64,000 nucleotides of DNA from Celeribacter litoreus (GTDB taxonomy: Bacteria; Pseudomonadota; Alphaproteobacteria; Rhodobacterales; Rhodobacteraceae). The notes under the pieces are model-generated. The model was given only the letters and a program-made list of their open reading frames with translations. It had not been told where the DNA came from and did not search any database. The stretch lies in NCBI RefSeq assembly GCF_020165855.1, contig NZ_JAIUFY010000013.1, positions 124,001 to 188,000 of the forward strand, given 5' to 3'. The translations under genes and the position numbers were made by a program. Positions 17,285 to 25,896 of this stretch are shown here, in pieces; positions within the stretch are counted from its first letter, which is position 1; every line of letters starts with the position of its first letter.

Positions 17285-17746
17285 GTGGAAATCAAATTGG
17301 ACGAAACAGATCGCCGCATTTTACGGATTTTGCAGCGGCGCGGTCGGATTTCGAACGCTGATCTTGCGCAAGAAGCTAATGTGTCGAGTTCCGCGTGCCA
17401 TCGACGTGTTCAGCGGCTCGAAACCGAGGGTGTGATCCGCGATTATGTTGCGCTGCTCGACCCGCGCACACTCGATCGTCGTTCGACGGTTTTCGTTGAA
17501 GTCACGCTGACCAGTCAGGCTGATGAAATTCTCGCGGCCTTCGAGAAGGCCGTGCGGAAGGTGCCGGACGTGCTCGAATGTCATCTCATGGCGGGGAAAG
17601 CTGACTATATTCTCAAGGTCGTCGCGGCGGACACGGACCACTTTGCGGAGCTGCATCGCCAGCTCGTGAGGTTGCCTGGAGTTCAGACGATGCAATCGTC
17701 GTTTGCGATGCGCACCGTCTTCAAAACCACGGCTCTGCCCGTCTAA
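17285..17746 (+). CDS. Lrp/AsnC family transcriptional regulator
   Basis: The 153-aa product has the N-terminal helix-turn-helix (IDLAQEANVSSSACHRRVQRL-type region, about residues 20-42) and the RAM ligand-binding domain at the C-terminus. The start is GTG with GGGAGAA upstream; the sequence opens with the standard LDETDRRILRILQRRGR. Family members respond to amino acids. It stands between mscL and an AcoR-like regulator, so its target cannot be inferred from position. Confidence 0.9.
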   Translation: MEIKLDETDRRILRILQRRGRISNADLAQEANVSSSACHRRVQRLETEGVIRDYVALLDPRTLDRRSTVFVEVTLTSQADEILAAFEKAVRKVPDVLECHLMAGKADYILKVVAADTDHFAELHRQLVRLPGVQTMQSSFAMRTVFKTTALPV

Positions 17747-17838
17747 CGCATTGCGCATTGCGACAAAGGTCGTAGTTTGGGTGCCGACCGATGCTGTGCT
17801 AGGTTTTTCTGGTCCGACTTTGGGAGGAGGCGGCAAAC

Positions 17839-18798
17839 ATGTCACGCATAACACACGCAGATCACGTCATTTCAGCTGTCGAATCGGGGACAGTAGGAAC
17901 TCGCCTTACAGCGAGCTGGAGACGTTCGCTCAAAAAACATGGGCTCGACCCGTTTAAATCACATTCGGTGCGGCGCTTTTCCGACGTGGAAATTCGCGCC
18001 CGCCGCGAACGGCTTGGCTCGTTCATGGAACTCGCATCGCCGAAACTCGATCAACTGTTCCAGATGGTCGGAAACACCGGGTGTTCGGTCTTGATGACCG
18101 ACCGCGACGGTGTCGTTCTCGACCAGCGCTCGAAAGATGCCGACACGGATACATTCCAGAGCTGGGGTCTCTGTAGCGGTGCGGTTTGGTCCGAGGAGCA
18201 AGAGGGCACCAACGGCATTGGAACCTGTCTCGCGGAAGAACGTCAGGTCACCATTCATCGCGACGAGCACTTCTTGCCACGCAATACGCTCATGTCCTGT
18301 ATGGATGCGCCGATTTTCGGGCCGGATGGCAAGTTGATTGCGGCGCTCGATGTCTCGTCCTGCCGCGCAGATCAGACTGAGGCCTACGCGCGCCTGATTC
18401 AGGGTGTCGTGGCGCAGACCGCGAAACAGATCGAGATTGATACTTTCCGCGCGGCTTTTCCGAAGGCACGCATCATCACAGCGCCCGAAGATCGCCCGGA
18501 GGGCGCGGTGCTTTTGGCGGTGGATCAGGACGATCTGGTGATCGGGGCAACCCGTGCTGCGCGCCGTGCCTACGGGCTTGGGCCGACTGTGTCCTTTGAC
18601 CCGATGCCGGCCTCCGACATCCTTGGCCGCGACTCGACAGAATCGGCTCTCGAACGTGCGGAGCGTGCGGCCCTCAAGCGGGCGATTGCACGGGCTGGCG
18701 GCAACATGTCTGCGGCTGCCAGAGAGCTCGGAATTGGTCGCGCAACCCTCTATCGCCGTATGAAACGCCTCGGAATCGGGGAGTACGGAGAAAACTGA
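17839..18798 (+). CDS. AcoR-like regulator with GAF and Fis-type HTH but no AAA+ domain
   Basis: The 319-aa product has an AcoR-type N-terminal region with a GAF-like sensor (about residues 60-205, including GTNGIGTCLAEER) and a C-terminal Fis/HTH_8 helix-turn-helix (about 275-315: AGGNMSAAARELGIGRATLYRRM). The central AAA+ domain that lets full-length AcoR act on sigma-54 polymerase is absent; I see no GAFTGA or Walker motifs. It probably controls the downstream aldehyde dehydrogenase gene, whose leader begins with a palindrome at this gene's stop codon. The sensed molecule may be acetaldehyde or a related compound; that is inference. Confidence 0.85.
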   Translation: MSRITHADHVISAVESGTVGTRLTASWRRSLKKHGLDPFKSHSVRRFSDVEIRARRERLGSFMELASPKLDQLFQMVGNTGCSVLMTDRDGVVLDQRSKDADTDTFQSWGLCSGAVWSEEQEGTNGIGTCLAEERQVTIHRDEHFLPRNTLMSCMDAPIFGPDGKLIAALDVSSCRADQTEAYARLIQGVVAQTAKQIEIDTFRAAFPKARIITAPEDRPEGAVLLAVDQDDLVIGATRAARRAYGLGPTVSFDPMPASDILGRDSTESALERAERAALKRAIARAGGNMSAAARELGIGRATLYRRMKRLGIGEYGEN

Positions 18799-18824
18799 GA
18801 CACATCTGTCTCACCCCTGAGACA
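18796..18824 (+). promoter_or_regulatory. Candidate operator: TGAGACA-N4-TGTCTCA plus a third half-site
   Basis: TGAGACA (18796-18802) and TGTCTCA (18807-18813) are perfect inverted 7-mers; another TGAGACA lies at 18818-18824. The first base is the T of the regulator's stop codon. The site lies about 110-140 bp before the aldehyde dehydrogenase start, a usual place for an activator site. No sigma-54 -24/-12 box is visible. Confidence 0.55.
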
Positions 18825-18934
18825 TTGCCGCGGTGCGGCGTTTGTTCTCGGGGGTGACGCAGGCAGGGAACAACGTTCATCCTCTTTGCATACACTGACG
18901 TCGAGGAGCGTCAGGCCAACCGAGGAGGAAATAC

Positions 18935-20455
18935 ATGAACGTTCAAGCTGACGCACAGGCGAAATACGCCTCGCCATTCAAGCAGCGCTACGACAACTTT
19001 ATTGGCGGCAAACCGACCCCGCCGGTAAACGGCCGCTACTTTGACAACATCACGCCGATCACCGGTGAGAAAGTTTGCGAAGTCGCCCGTTCCGACGCTG
19101 CCGACATCGAACTCGCACTGGACGCTGCACACGCTGCGAAAGCGGCTTGGGGTGCAACCTCTGCTGCCGAGCGCTCCAACATCCTGCTGAAAATCGCAGA
19201 CCGCATCGACGAGAACCTCGAGCACATCGCAACCGCAGAGACCTGGGACAACGGTAAGCCGATCCGTGAAACGATGGCTGCTGACATTCCGCTGTCCTCC
19301 GACCACTTCCGCTACTTCGCAGGCGTTCTGCGTGGTCAAGAAGGCACCATGTCCGAAATCGATGCGGACACCGTTGCTTACCACTTCCACGAGCCGCTCG
19401 GCGTTGTGGGCCAGATCATTCCGTGGAACTTCTCCGTTCTCATGGCGGCTTGGAAACTCGCACCGGCTCTGGCTGCAGGTAACTGTGTTGTCCTGAAACC
19501 GGCCGAGCAGACCCCTGCTGCAATCATGGTGATGATGGAGCACATCGCAGACCTTCTGCCCGCAGGTGTTCTGAACATCGTGAACGGCTACGGTGCCGAA
19601 GTGGGCGCGCCGCTCGCACGGTCCTCGCGCATCGCGAAAATCGCATTCACCGGCTCGACCCAAACCGGCCGCATGATCATGCAATACGCCACCGAGAACC
19701 TCATTCCGGTGACGCTCGAGCTCGGCGGCAAGTCCCCGAACATCTTCTTCTCCGACGTGATGGCTGAAGACGATGCATTCCTCGACAAAGCAGTCGAAGG
19801 CTTCGTGCTCTTCGCCTTCAACCAAGGTGAGGTTTGCACCTGCCCGTCGCGTGCTCTGATCCAGGAAGACATCTACGATGAGTTCATCAAGCGTGCGATT
19901 GCCCGCGTTGAAGCCATCGTTCGTGGCGACCCGCGTGACATGGCAACCATGGTTGGCGCTCAGGCTTCTCAGGAACAGCATGACAAAATCATGTCCTACC
20001 TGCAGATCGGTCGTGACGAAGGCGCAGAAGTGCTCACCGGCGGTGACGAAGAGCATCTCGGCGGCGACCTTGAGAACGGCTTCTACATCAAGCCGACCAT
20101 CCTCAAAGGTCACAACAAGATGCGCGTCTTCCAGGAAGAAATCTTTGGCCCGGTTGTGTCCGTCACGACCTTCAAAGACGAAGCCGAAGCTCTCGAGATC
20201 GCAAACGACACCATGTACGGCCTCGGCGCCGGTGTCTGGTCCCGTGACGCAAACCGCTGCTACCGCTTTGGTCGCGCCATCGAAGCAGGCCGTGTGTGGG
20301 TGAACAACTACCACGCTTACCCGGCTCACGCTGCCTTTGGCGGTTACAAGCAGTCCGGTATCGGTCGCGAAACTCACAAGATGATGCTGGACCACTACCA
20401 GCAGACCAAGAACATCTTGATGAGCTACAACCCGAACAAGTTGGGCTTCTTCTAA
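18935..20455 (+). CDS. Aldehyde dehydrogenase (acetaldehyde/AldB-ExaC type)
   Basis: NAD(P)-dependent oxidation of an aldehyde, probably acetaldehyde, to the acid. The 506-aa product has the family blocks [29 protein letters not shown] and the catalytic Cys301 in [21 protein letters not shown] precedes the ATG. The 506-aa length, the AcoR-like regulator upstream and the DUF779 gene downstream match AldB/ExaC-type acetaldehyde dehydrogenase loci. The bases are strongly biased to preferred C/G-ending codons, as in highly expressed genes. Confidence 0.92.
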   Translation: MNVQADAQAKYASPFKQRYDNFIGGKPTPPVNGRYFDNITPITGEKVCEVARSDAADIELALDAAHAAKAAWGATSAAERSNILLKIADRIDENLEHIATAETWDNGKPIRETMAADIPLSSDHFRYFAGVLRGQEGTMSEIDADTVAYHFHEPLGVVGQIIPWNFSVLMAAWKLAPALAAGNCVVLKPAEQTPAAIMVMMEHIADLLPAGVLNIVNGYGAEVGAPLARSSRIAKIAFTGSTQTGRMIMQYATENLIPVTLELGGKSPNIFFSDVMAEDDAFLDKAVEGFVLFAFNQGEVCTCPSRALIQEDIYDEFIKRAIARVEAIVRGDPRDMATMVGAQASQEQHDKIMSYLQIGRDEGAEVLTGGDEEHLGGDLENGFYIKPTILKGHNKMRVFQEEIFGPVVSVTTFKDEAEALEIANDTMYGLGAGVWSRDANRCYRFGRAIEAGRVWVNNYHAYPAHAAFGGYKQSGIGRETHKMMLDHYQQTKNILMSYNPNKLGFF

Positions 20456-20470
20456 GTCCTCCTTGTCCCC

Positions 20471-20520
20471 CTGCGGGATCTGTGCCTCCTCCCCCTCTTC
20501 TGCAGTCACAGATCCCGCAG
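20471..20520 (+). repeat. 14-bp perfect hairpin between aldehyde dehydrogenase and DUF779 genes
   Basis: CTGCGGGATCTGTG (20471-20484) pairs perfectly with CACAGATCCCGCAG (20507-20520) around a 22-nt pyrimidine-rich loop. No T-run follows; the DUF779 ribosome-binding site begins about 10 nt later. It probably sets mRNA stability or partial attenuation inside the operon. Confidence 0.6.
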
Positions 20521-20541
20521 CCCTTATCGAAAGGCCGGACC

Positions 20542-20913
20542 ATGACCATCGACCGCGTGATCGCCACCGAAGCAGCAAAAGAGCTCTTGGCCGAGATCGT
20601 CGCCGATCATGGTCCGGTCATTTTTGTTCAATCGGGCGGCTGCTGTGATGGCTCCTCTCCGATGTGTTTCAAAGATGGCGACTACATGATCGGCTCACGT
20701 GACGTGAAGCTGGGCGAGATCGAAGGCGCGCCGGTCTACATTTCCGAATCCCTGTTCGAGATCTGGCGAAACAGCCAGATGATCCTCGACGCAGGCAAAG
20801 GCCACGGGGCCGGCTTCTCCCTCGATACAGGCCGCGGAAAATGCTTCCTCTCCAAAGCGCGTGTGTTCACGGATGAGGAATATGAGGCGCTAAAAGCCGT
20901 CGAAAGCGCTTAA
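20542..20913 (+). CDS. DUF779 family protein
   Basis: The 123-aa product is a DUF779 protein, a family of unknown function often encoded next to acetaldehyde dehydrogenases. It has a Cys cluster FVQSGGCCDGSSPMC at about residues 28-42 that could bind metal, and a later conserved block GFSLDTGRGKCF. The start at 20542 has an AAAGG site. It lies 86 bp after the dehydrogenase, separated by a strong hairpin. A role in supporting the dehydrogenase is inferred only from linkage. Confidence 0.85.
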   Translation: MTIDRVIATEAAKELLAEIVADHGPVIFVQSGGCCDGSSPMCFKDGDYMIGSRDVKLGEIEGAPVYISESLFEIWRNSQMILDAGKGHGAGFSLDTGRGKCFLSKARVFTDEEYEALKAVESA

Positions 20914-21030
20914 TCGTCTCGCGATTGTCACAGATTCTGACTCTTTCCGCTTTCATTAGACATAACGCATCAAACCCGTTAAAGGGGGCAACTTGAGCGC
21001 CCGTTGGCGCCCCCTGATTGGATTCCCGTG

Positions 21031-22989
21031 ATGCTAAAGCCCCTCTCCGACGCGCTCGCCGAGCGTGGATATGAAACTCTGACCGATGTGCAGACCGCTG
21101 TCACCGCGCCCGAACTCGTGGACGCGGATTTGCTCGTGTCTGCGCAGACAGGGTCCGGCAAGACCGTGGGCTTCGGCCTCGCGATCGCGCCGACACTGTT
21201 GGGTGAGGCAGAGCATTTCGACCGGGCCGAGGCACCGCTGTCGCTCGTCATTGCGCCGACGCGGGAACTCGCGATGCAGGTCGCTCGCGAGTTGGGCTGG
21301 CTCTACGGCAAAGCAGGCGCGCGCATCGCGACCTGTATTGGCGGGATGGATGCCCGCAACGAACGCCGTGCCCTCGAACGCGGTGCGCATATCGTTGTCG
21401 GGACGCCCGGTCGTCTGCGCGACCACATCACGCGTGGGGCTCTCGATCTGACCGCGATCCGTGCGATTGTTCTCGATGAAGCGGACGAGATGCTCGATCT
21501 CGGCTTCCGCGAAGATCTCGAATTCATGCTCGGCGAAGCACCGGAAGAGCGCCGCACGCTGCTCTTCTCTGCGACGGTGTCGAAATCTATCGCGCAGATT
21601 GCTCAAACCTATCAGCGCGACGCCGTCCGGATTTCCACGATTTCCGAAAAGGCTCAGCACACCGACATCTCCTATCAGGTGATCCAGTGCGCGCCGCGTG
21701 ACTCCGAGCACGCGATCATCAACATGCTGCGCTACCACGATGCGGAAACCGCGATCGTGTTTGCGAACACCCGTGCCGCTGTTGCACGTCTGACCGCGCG
21801 TTTCTCCAACCGCGGCTTCTCTGTCGTCAGCCTCTCCGGTGAGCTGTCTCAGGACGAACGCTCCCACGCGCTCCAAGCGCTTCGTGATGGTCGTGCGCGT
21901 GTCTGCGTTGCGACCGACGTCGCTGCGCGCGGGATCGACCTGCCCAAACTTGACCTCGTGATCCACGCGGATCTGCCGACCAACACCGAAGGTCTGTTGC
22001 ACCGATCCGGCCGGACGGGTCGTGCAGGTCGCAAAGGGATTTCCGCGCTTATCGCGCCGGACAACATCTCGAAAAAGGCGATGCGCCTTCTGCGCTGGGC
22101 GAAGATTGAAGCAGAATGGACCTATGCACCGACGGCTGAAGACATTCTGGAGCTCGACGAAAAACGTCTGATGGACGACCCGGCGTGGCAGGAAGAAATC
22201 ACCGACGGTGAAAAGGCGTTCGCGGCCAAGATGCTCGAAACCTACAGTGCGGAGCAAATCGCTGCTGCCTGTCTGCGTCTGTACCGTGCGGGCCTTTCCG
22301 CCCCCGAGGAACTGAACGCCCACACCGCTCAGCGCCCACAAGATCCGCGTGCTGCGTTCGGTCCGTCGAAATGGGTGTCCCTGTCCGTCGGGCGTCAGCA
22401 GAATGCGGAACCGCGCTGGCTTTTGCCGCTGCTGTGCCGTGCTGGCGGGTTGGAAAAGGCCCAGATCGGTAAGATTCGCATGGAGGACACGGAGACCTTC
22501 GTGGAATTGCAGGAGTCTGCAGCCGGCGGGTTCATTGACCGGATCGGCAACGGCGGTGTTCTTGAGGACGACATCACAGTGACCGCGCTTGAGGGCGCAC
22601 CGGCATTCTCCAAAGAGCGCCGTAGCCCTGCGGGTCGTCCGCAGAAATCCGGTCCGAAGGGTAAGCGGAATTTTGACAAGCCGCGCGGCAATACGTCGTC
22701 GGCGGAATATCTGGAAGAGCGCGAGAAGCCGTCGTTCGACAAGAAGCCGGCCGGTAAAAAGCCTTACGAGAAGAAACCCTACGAGAAGAAGCCCCGCAAA
22801 GAGCGGGACGACGCGACGCACGCACCAGCAAAGCCGCGCAAACCGCGCCACGGTGCAGAGGGTGGAAAGCCAAAAGCGAAATACGACAAGCCAGGCAAGC
22901 CTGGTGGGAAATTCGCGAAAAAGCCGCACCGCAAAGGCGGCAAGCCTCCGCAAAAGGGCGGCGACGCGACACCGCGCCGTAAGGGATAA
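21031..22989 (+). CDS. DEAD-box RNA helicase, DbpA-like, with basic C-terminal tail
   Basis: The 652-aa product has all helicase motifs: AQTGSGKT (I), PTRELA (Ia), DEAD (II), SAT (III), and HRSGRTGRAGR (VI). After the core there is a linker, a DbpA-type RNA-binding domain (about 450-530), and a roughly 110-residue Lys/Arg/Pro/Gly-rich tail with the repeated unit KKPYE. It probably acts in ribosome assembly or RNA turnover. The start is uncertain: ATG at 21031 opens the conserved sequence, while a TTG at 21004 would add nine residues. A terminator shared with rpsU follows. Confidence 0.88.
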   Translation: MLKPLSDALAERGYETLTDVQTAVTAPELVDADLLVSAQTGSGKTVGFGLAIAPTLLGEAEHFDRAEAPLSLVIAPTRELAMQVARELGWLYGKAGARIATCIGGMDARNERRALERGAHIVVGTPGRLRDHITRGALDLTAIRAIVLDEADEMLDLGFREDLEFMLGEAPEERRTLLFSATVSKSIAQIAQTYQRDAVRISTISEKAQHTDISYQVIQCAPRDSEHAIINMLRYHDAETAIVFANTRAAVARLTARFSNRGFSVVSLSGELSQDERSHALQALRDGRARVCVATDVAARGIDLPKLDLVIHADLPTNTEGLLHRSGRTGRAGRKGISALIAPDNISKKAMRLLRWAKIEAEWTYAPTAEDILELDEKRLMDDPAWQEEITDGEKAFAAKMLETYSAEQIAAACLRLYRAGLSAPEELNAHTAQRPQDPRAAFGPSKWVSLSVGRQQNAEPRWLLPLLCRAGGLEKAQIGKIRMEDTETFVELQESAAGGFIDRIGNGGVLEDDITVTALEGAPAFSKERRSPAGRPQKSGPKGKRNFDKPRGNTSSAEYLEEREKPSFDKKPAGKKPYEKKPYEKKPRKERDDATHAPAKPRKPRHGAEGGKPKAKYDKPGKPGGKFAKKPHRKGGKPPQKGGDATPRRKG

Positions 22990-23025
22990 CTCCACGCACC
23001 AAATAAAATCTGAATTCCAAAAACA

Positions 23026-23055
23026 AACCCCCGGAGGCCTGAGCTTCCGGGGGTT
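23026..23055. terminator. Bidirectional terminator between helicase and rpsU
   Basis: AACCCCCGGA (23026-23035) pairs with TCCGGGGGTT (23046-23055). A-rich sequence lies on the left and T-rich on the right, so it can serve both convergent genes. Confidence 0.8.
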
Positions 23056-23097
23056 GTATTTTCTTTGTCCCGTGAGGGACCGCTCGAAACGTCGCTC

Positions 23098-23304
23098 TTA
23101 GAGCATACCTTCGCGCTGAGCTTTTTTACGAGCCAGCTTGCGAGCACGACGGACGGCCTCGGCCTTCTCGCGCGCTTTCTTCACGGACGGCTTCTCGAAA
23201 TGTTGCTTGAGCTTCATTTCACGGAAAACGCCTTCACGTTGAAGTTTTTTCTTCAGAGCACGGAGTGCCTGATCGACGTTGTTATCACGAACGCTAACCT
23301 GCAT
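23098..23304 (-). CDS. rpsU: Ribosomal protein bS21
   Basis: The 68-aa basic protein starts [20 protein letters not shown] and has the long helical Lys/Arg-rich C-terminal part of bS21, used in translation initiation. The AAGGTGGTGA region upstream serves as ribosome-binding site. It diverges from the COQ9-like gene. Confidence 0.96.
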   Translation of the reverse strand: MQVSVRDNNVDQALRALKKKLQREGVFREMKLKQHFEKPSVKKAREKAEAVRRARKLARKKAQREGML

Positions 23305-23417
23305 GTGGTGTCACCACCTTCCTAAGTTAGATTTGCAAGAGATTGCAGGAAGTGGCCATATAGCAAAGCCAAGCTACCTTGTCTACTATGCCCCGAGACC
23401 CGAAAGAGGACAAAGAG

Positions 23418-24122
23418 ATGCCAACCACCGCTTATCCTGATCCGACGCTCGAAAAGCTGCTCGATGCCGCCCTGATTCACGTGGTTTTCGACGGTTGGGG
23501 GCCTGAAACTTTCAAGGCGGCTGTCGCTGATTCGGATGTTTCCGAAGGTTTGGCGCGAGTTGCCGCGCCGCGTGGGTCGCTCGATCTGGCGGCTGCCTAT
23601 CACAAGCGCGGCGATCGCGAGATGGTCAAAACCCTTTCCGAGACAGACCTTTCCGAGATGCGGTTTCGGGACCGGATCGCCTATGCTGTCTGGCTTCGTT
23701 TGCAGAGCGTGGATCGCGAAGTGGTCCGTCGCGGCATGTCGCTTTTCTCTCTGCCGCACACGGCTGCTGAGGGCACGCGCCTCGTTTGGGAAACGGCAGA
23801 CGCGATATGGACGGCGCTCGGAGACACATCTGATGATGTAAACTGGTACACAAAACGCGCGACGCTCTCCGGCGTGTTTGCGTCCACGGTTCTGTTCTGG
23901 CTCGGTGACGATAGCGAAGGCTTTGTTGACACCAAAGCGTTCCTTGATCGCCGGATTGACGATGTTATGCAGATCGAAAAAGCCAAAGCGACGGTGCGCG
24001 AGAACAAGGCGCTCTCCGCGATGTTTGCCTTGCCAAATGCGGTTCTTTCGATGGTGAAAGCGCCCGCGGGCGCGCTCCGTGACGATGTGCCGGGAACGCA
24101 GTCCGAAGAGACAACATCATGA
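23418..24122 (+). CDS. COQ9 family protein (ubiquinone synthesis)
   Basis: COQ9 proteins have a TetR-like fold and aid late ubiquinone synthesis by presenting lipid substrates to hydroxylase. The 234-aa product has the N-terminal helical block KLLDAALIHVVFDGWG, the segment GDREMVKTL, and a hydrophobic helix near the C-terminus. The start at 23418 is preferred because AGAGGA lies 7 nt upstream; an ATG ten codons earlier (23388) has no ribosome-binding site. The stop overlaps the oxidoreductase start by 4 bp. Confidence 0.85.
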   Translation: MPTTAYPDPTLEKLLDAALIHVVFDGWGPETFKAAVADSDVSEGLARVAAPRGSLDLAAAYHKRGDREMVKTLSETDLSEMRFRDRIAYAVWLRLQSVDREVVRRGMSLFSLPHTAAEGTRLVWETADAIWTALGDTSDDVNWYTKRATLSGVFASTVLFWLGDDSEGFVDTKAFLDRRIDDVMQIEKAKATVRENKALSAMFALPNAVLSMVKAPAGALRDDVPGTQSEETTS

Positions 24123-25105
24123 GCCTCCCAACAGAGATGCGCGCGATTGAGATTTCGACGCCCGGCGGTCCGGAAGTTCTGAAACCCTGCACGCGCCCTG
24201 TGCCGCAACCCAAAGCCGATGAGATCGTGATCAAAGTAGCTTATGCGGGTGTGAACCGACCCGACGCGCTACAGCGTGCTGGTCTCTACAATCCGCCGCC
24301 AGATGCGTCCGATTTACCGGGGCTGGAAGCGTCCGGTGAAGTGGTTGCTGTTGGTGCCGCTGTGTCTGACTGGGTTGTCGGTGATGAGGTCTGTGCTTTG
24401 CTGCCGGGTGGTGGCTATGCGGAATATGTCGCGACGCCTGCGGCTCATGCTTTGCCGATTCCGATGGGGTTGTCGCTAAAAGAGGCTGCCTGTCTGCCGG
24501 AAACGTTCTTCACTGTATGGACCAATGTGTTTGATCGTGGCGGTCTTGAGGCCGGTGAGCGTTTTCTTGTTCACGGTGGTTCCTCGGGTATCGGCACGAC
24601 TGCCATTCAGTTGGCGCGCTCGTTCGGCGCCCGCGTGTTTGCGACTGCAGGCAGCGCGGAGAAGTGCGACGCCTGTCTGAAGCTCGGGGCAGAACGCGCG
24701 ATCAATTATCGCGAAGAGGATTTTGTGGAAGTCCTTAAAGGCGAGGGTGGCGCGAATCTCATTCTCGATATGGTTGGTGGCGATTACATCCCGCGCAACA
24801 TTCGTGCTTTGGCGATGGAGGGTCGTCTCGTGAACATCGCGTTCCTGCAAGGCTCCAAGGCTGAGCTGAATTTCGCGCAGATCATGATGCGACGCCTGAC
24901 GGTGACGGGTTCGACGCTCCGACCGCAATCGGACGCGTCGAAGGCCAAGATTGCGGAGGCCCTTCTGGCGCGCGTCTGGCCCCTCATCGAATCCGGTCAA
25001 GTCGGCCCGATCATGGATAGTGAGTTTGCCTTGGAGGATGCGGCCAAAGCGCATGCCTATCTGGAGACCAACGCGCATATCGGGAAGATCGTCTTGAAGG
25101 TCTAA
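24119..25105 (+). CDS. Zeta-crystallin-type NAD(P)H quinone oxidoreductase
   Basis: A 328-aa medium-chain reductase of the QOR branch, without the zinc ligands of alcohol dehydrogenases. It has GVNRPDALQRAG near the N-terminus, the dinucleotide motif VHGGSSGIGTTAIQLA, and the later block NIAFLQGSKAELN. Its 4-bp overlap (ATGA) with the COQ9-like gene shows translational coupling, which suits a quinone-related role. It converges on the RNase T2-like gene. Confidence 0.87.
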   Translation: MSLPTEMRAIEISTPGGPEVLKPCTRPVPQPKADEIVIKVAYAGVNRPDALQRAGLYNPPPDASDLPGLEASGEVVAVGAAVSDWVVGDEVCALLPGGGYAEYVATPAAHALPIPMGLSLKEAACLPETFFTVWTNVFDRGGLEAGERFLVHGGSSGIGTTAIQLARSFGARVFATAGSAEKCDACLKLGAERAINYREEDFVEVLKGEGGANLILDMVGGDYIPRNIRALAMEGRLVNIAFLQGSKAELNFAQIMMRRLTVTGSTLRPQSDASKAKIAEALLARVWPLIESGQVGPIMDSEFALEDAAKAHAYLETNAHIGKIVLKV

Positions 25106-25109
25106 GGTC

Positions 25110-25754
25110 TTAGGGATCAATCGCCTCAAAAAGGGCGTCGTCTAGCGTGCAATCTCTGATCACGTCCGCTCCGCATTCACGCGGCTCCAAGTCGCGCGTC
25201 AGGCAGATGCGCACTTCCTGAATGCGATAGTCCTTGCAGGTGACAGTGATCTCGTCTGGATCAAGCCCCTCATTTTCTTTGAGAAATGCCTCTTCGACGA
25301 TGGAGGCCGGCAGCTTCACATCCTGTGTCAGGTTCCGAAAGACCAGCGGACGTGTAACGGAGTCATATGCGTCTCGCGCGGTGTCGAGGTATTCCTGCGC
25401 AGGAAGTCCCGAGCACCGACCGTGTTTCTTCCACTGATACCACGCGGCGCCATCTGTCCCCATAATGTCTTCCATCGCAGCGGTTTGGCGCTTTGACGGG
25501 TCCGTCTGAGAGGTATGGCAATAGGCGGGCCAGCCGGTTTCATACTGCGGCCACAGGCCGTGGAGCACCCAGCCGAGAGGGCGGTCACATTGCGGAGAAT
25601 TGCGTGCGTCACCTTCTAGCGCACACCACGTCGGGGACCATGAGAGAGCGAGGACATAGTAGTCAAAATCGCCCGCCGGCTCGCCATCTGCCCAAGCAGC
25701 GCTGGTCGAAATGGACATGGCGCACGTCAAAGCAGTCACGATCCGTTTACGCAT
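25110..25754 (-). CDS. Exported ribonuclease T2 family protein
   Basis: RNase T2 enzymes cut single-stranded RNA through 2',3'-cyclic phosphates, in the periplasm in bacteria. The 214-aa product starts with a signal peptide (MRKRIVTALTCAMSISTSAAWA) and has eight or so cysteines for disulfides. CAS I is VLHGLWPQ with H65. CAS II reads YQWKKHGRC with H111, but the usual Glu is Gln107. The start at 25754 has GAGGGAAG upstream. The altered Glu may lower or change activity, so the enzyme call is by family. Confidence 0.85.
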   Translation of the reverse strand: MRKRIVTALTCAMSISTSAAWADGEPAGDFDYYVLALSWSPTWCALEGDARNSPQCDRPLGWVLHGLWPQYETGWPAYCHTSQTDPSKRQTAAMEDIMGTDGAAWYQWKKHGRCSGLPAQEYLDTARDAYDSVTRPLVFRNLTQDVKLPASIVEEAFLKENEGLDPDEITVTCKDYRIQEVRICLTRDLEPRECGADVIRDCTLDDALFEAIDP

Positions 25755-25896
25755 TTTCTCTTCCCTCTTTTGCTTTTCGGCACTATACAACCCTCAAGTT
25801 CCCCGACAACGAGAACCATTCCCAGACGGGGATAGCCCTTTCAGGCGACGGAGAAGTTGTATCCGGGGAAGAGCCGAATTTTAAGGAGTGTGACCC

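Noticed and set aside
18799-18934. Sigma-54 promoter for the aldehyde dehydrogenase
   Set aside because: No GG-N10-GC pair is in place, and the regulator lacks the AAA+ domain needed for sigma-54 activation.
18911-20578. 555-codon open frame opposite the aldehyde dehydrogenase
   Set aside because: The dehydrogenase is certain on the plus strand; the mirror frame has no motif and no start signal.
21034-22995. 653-codon open frame opposite the DEAD-box helicase
   Set aside because: The plus strand has all helicase motifs; the antisense frame is Arg/Phe/Val-rich noise without a ribosome-binding site.
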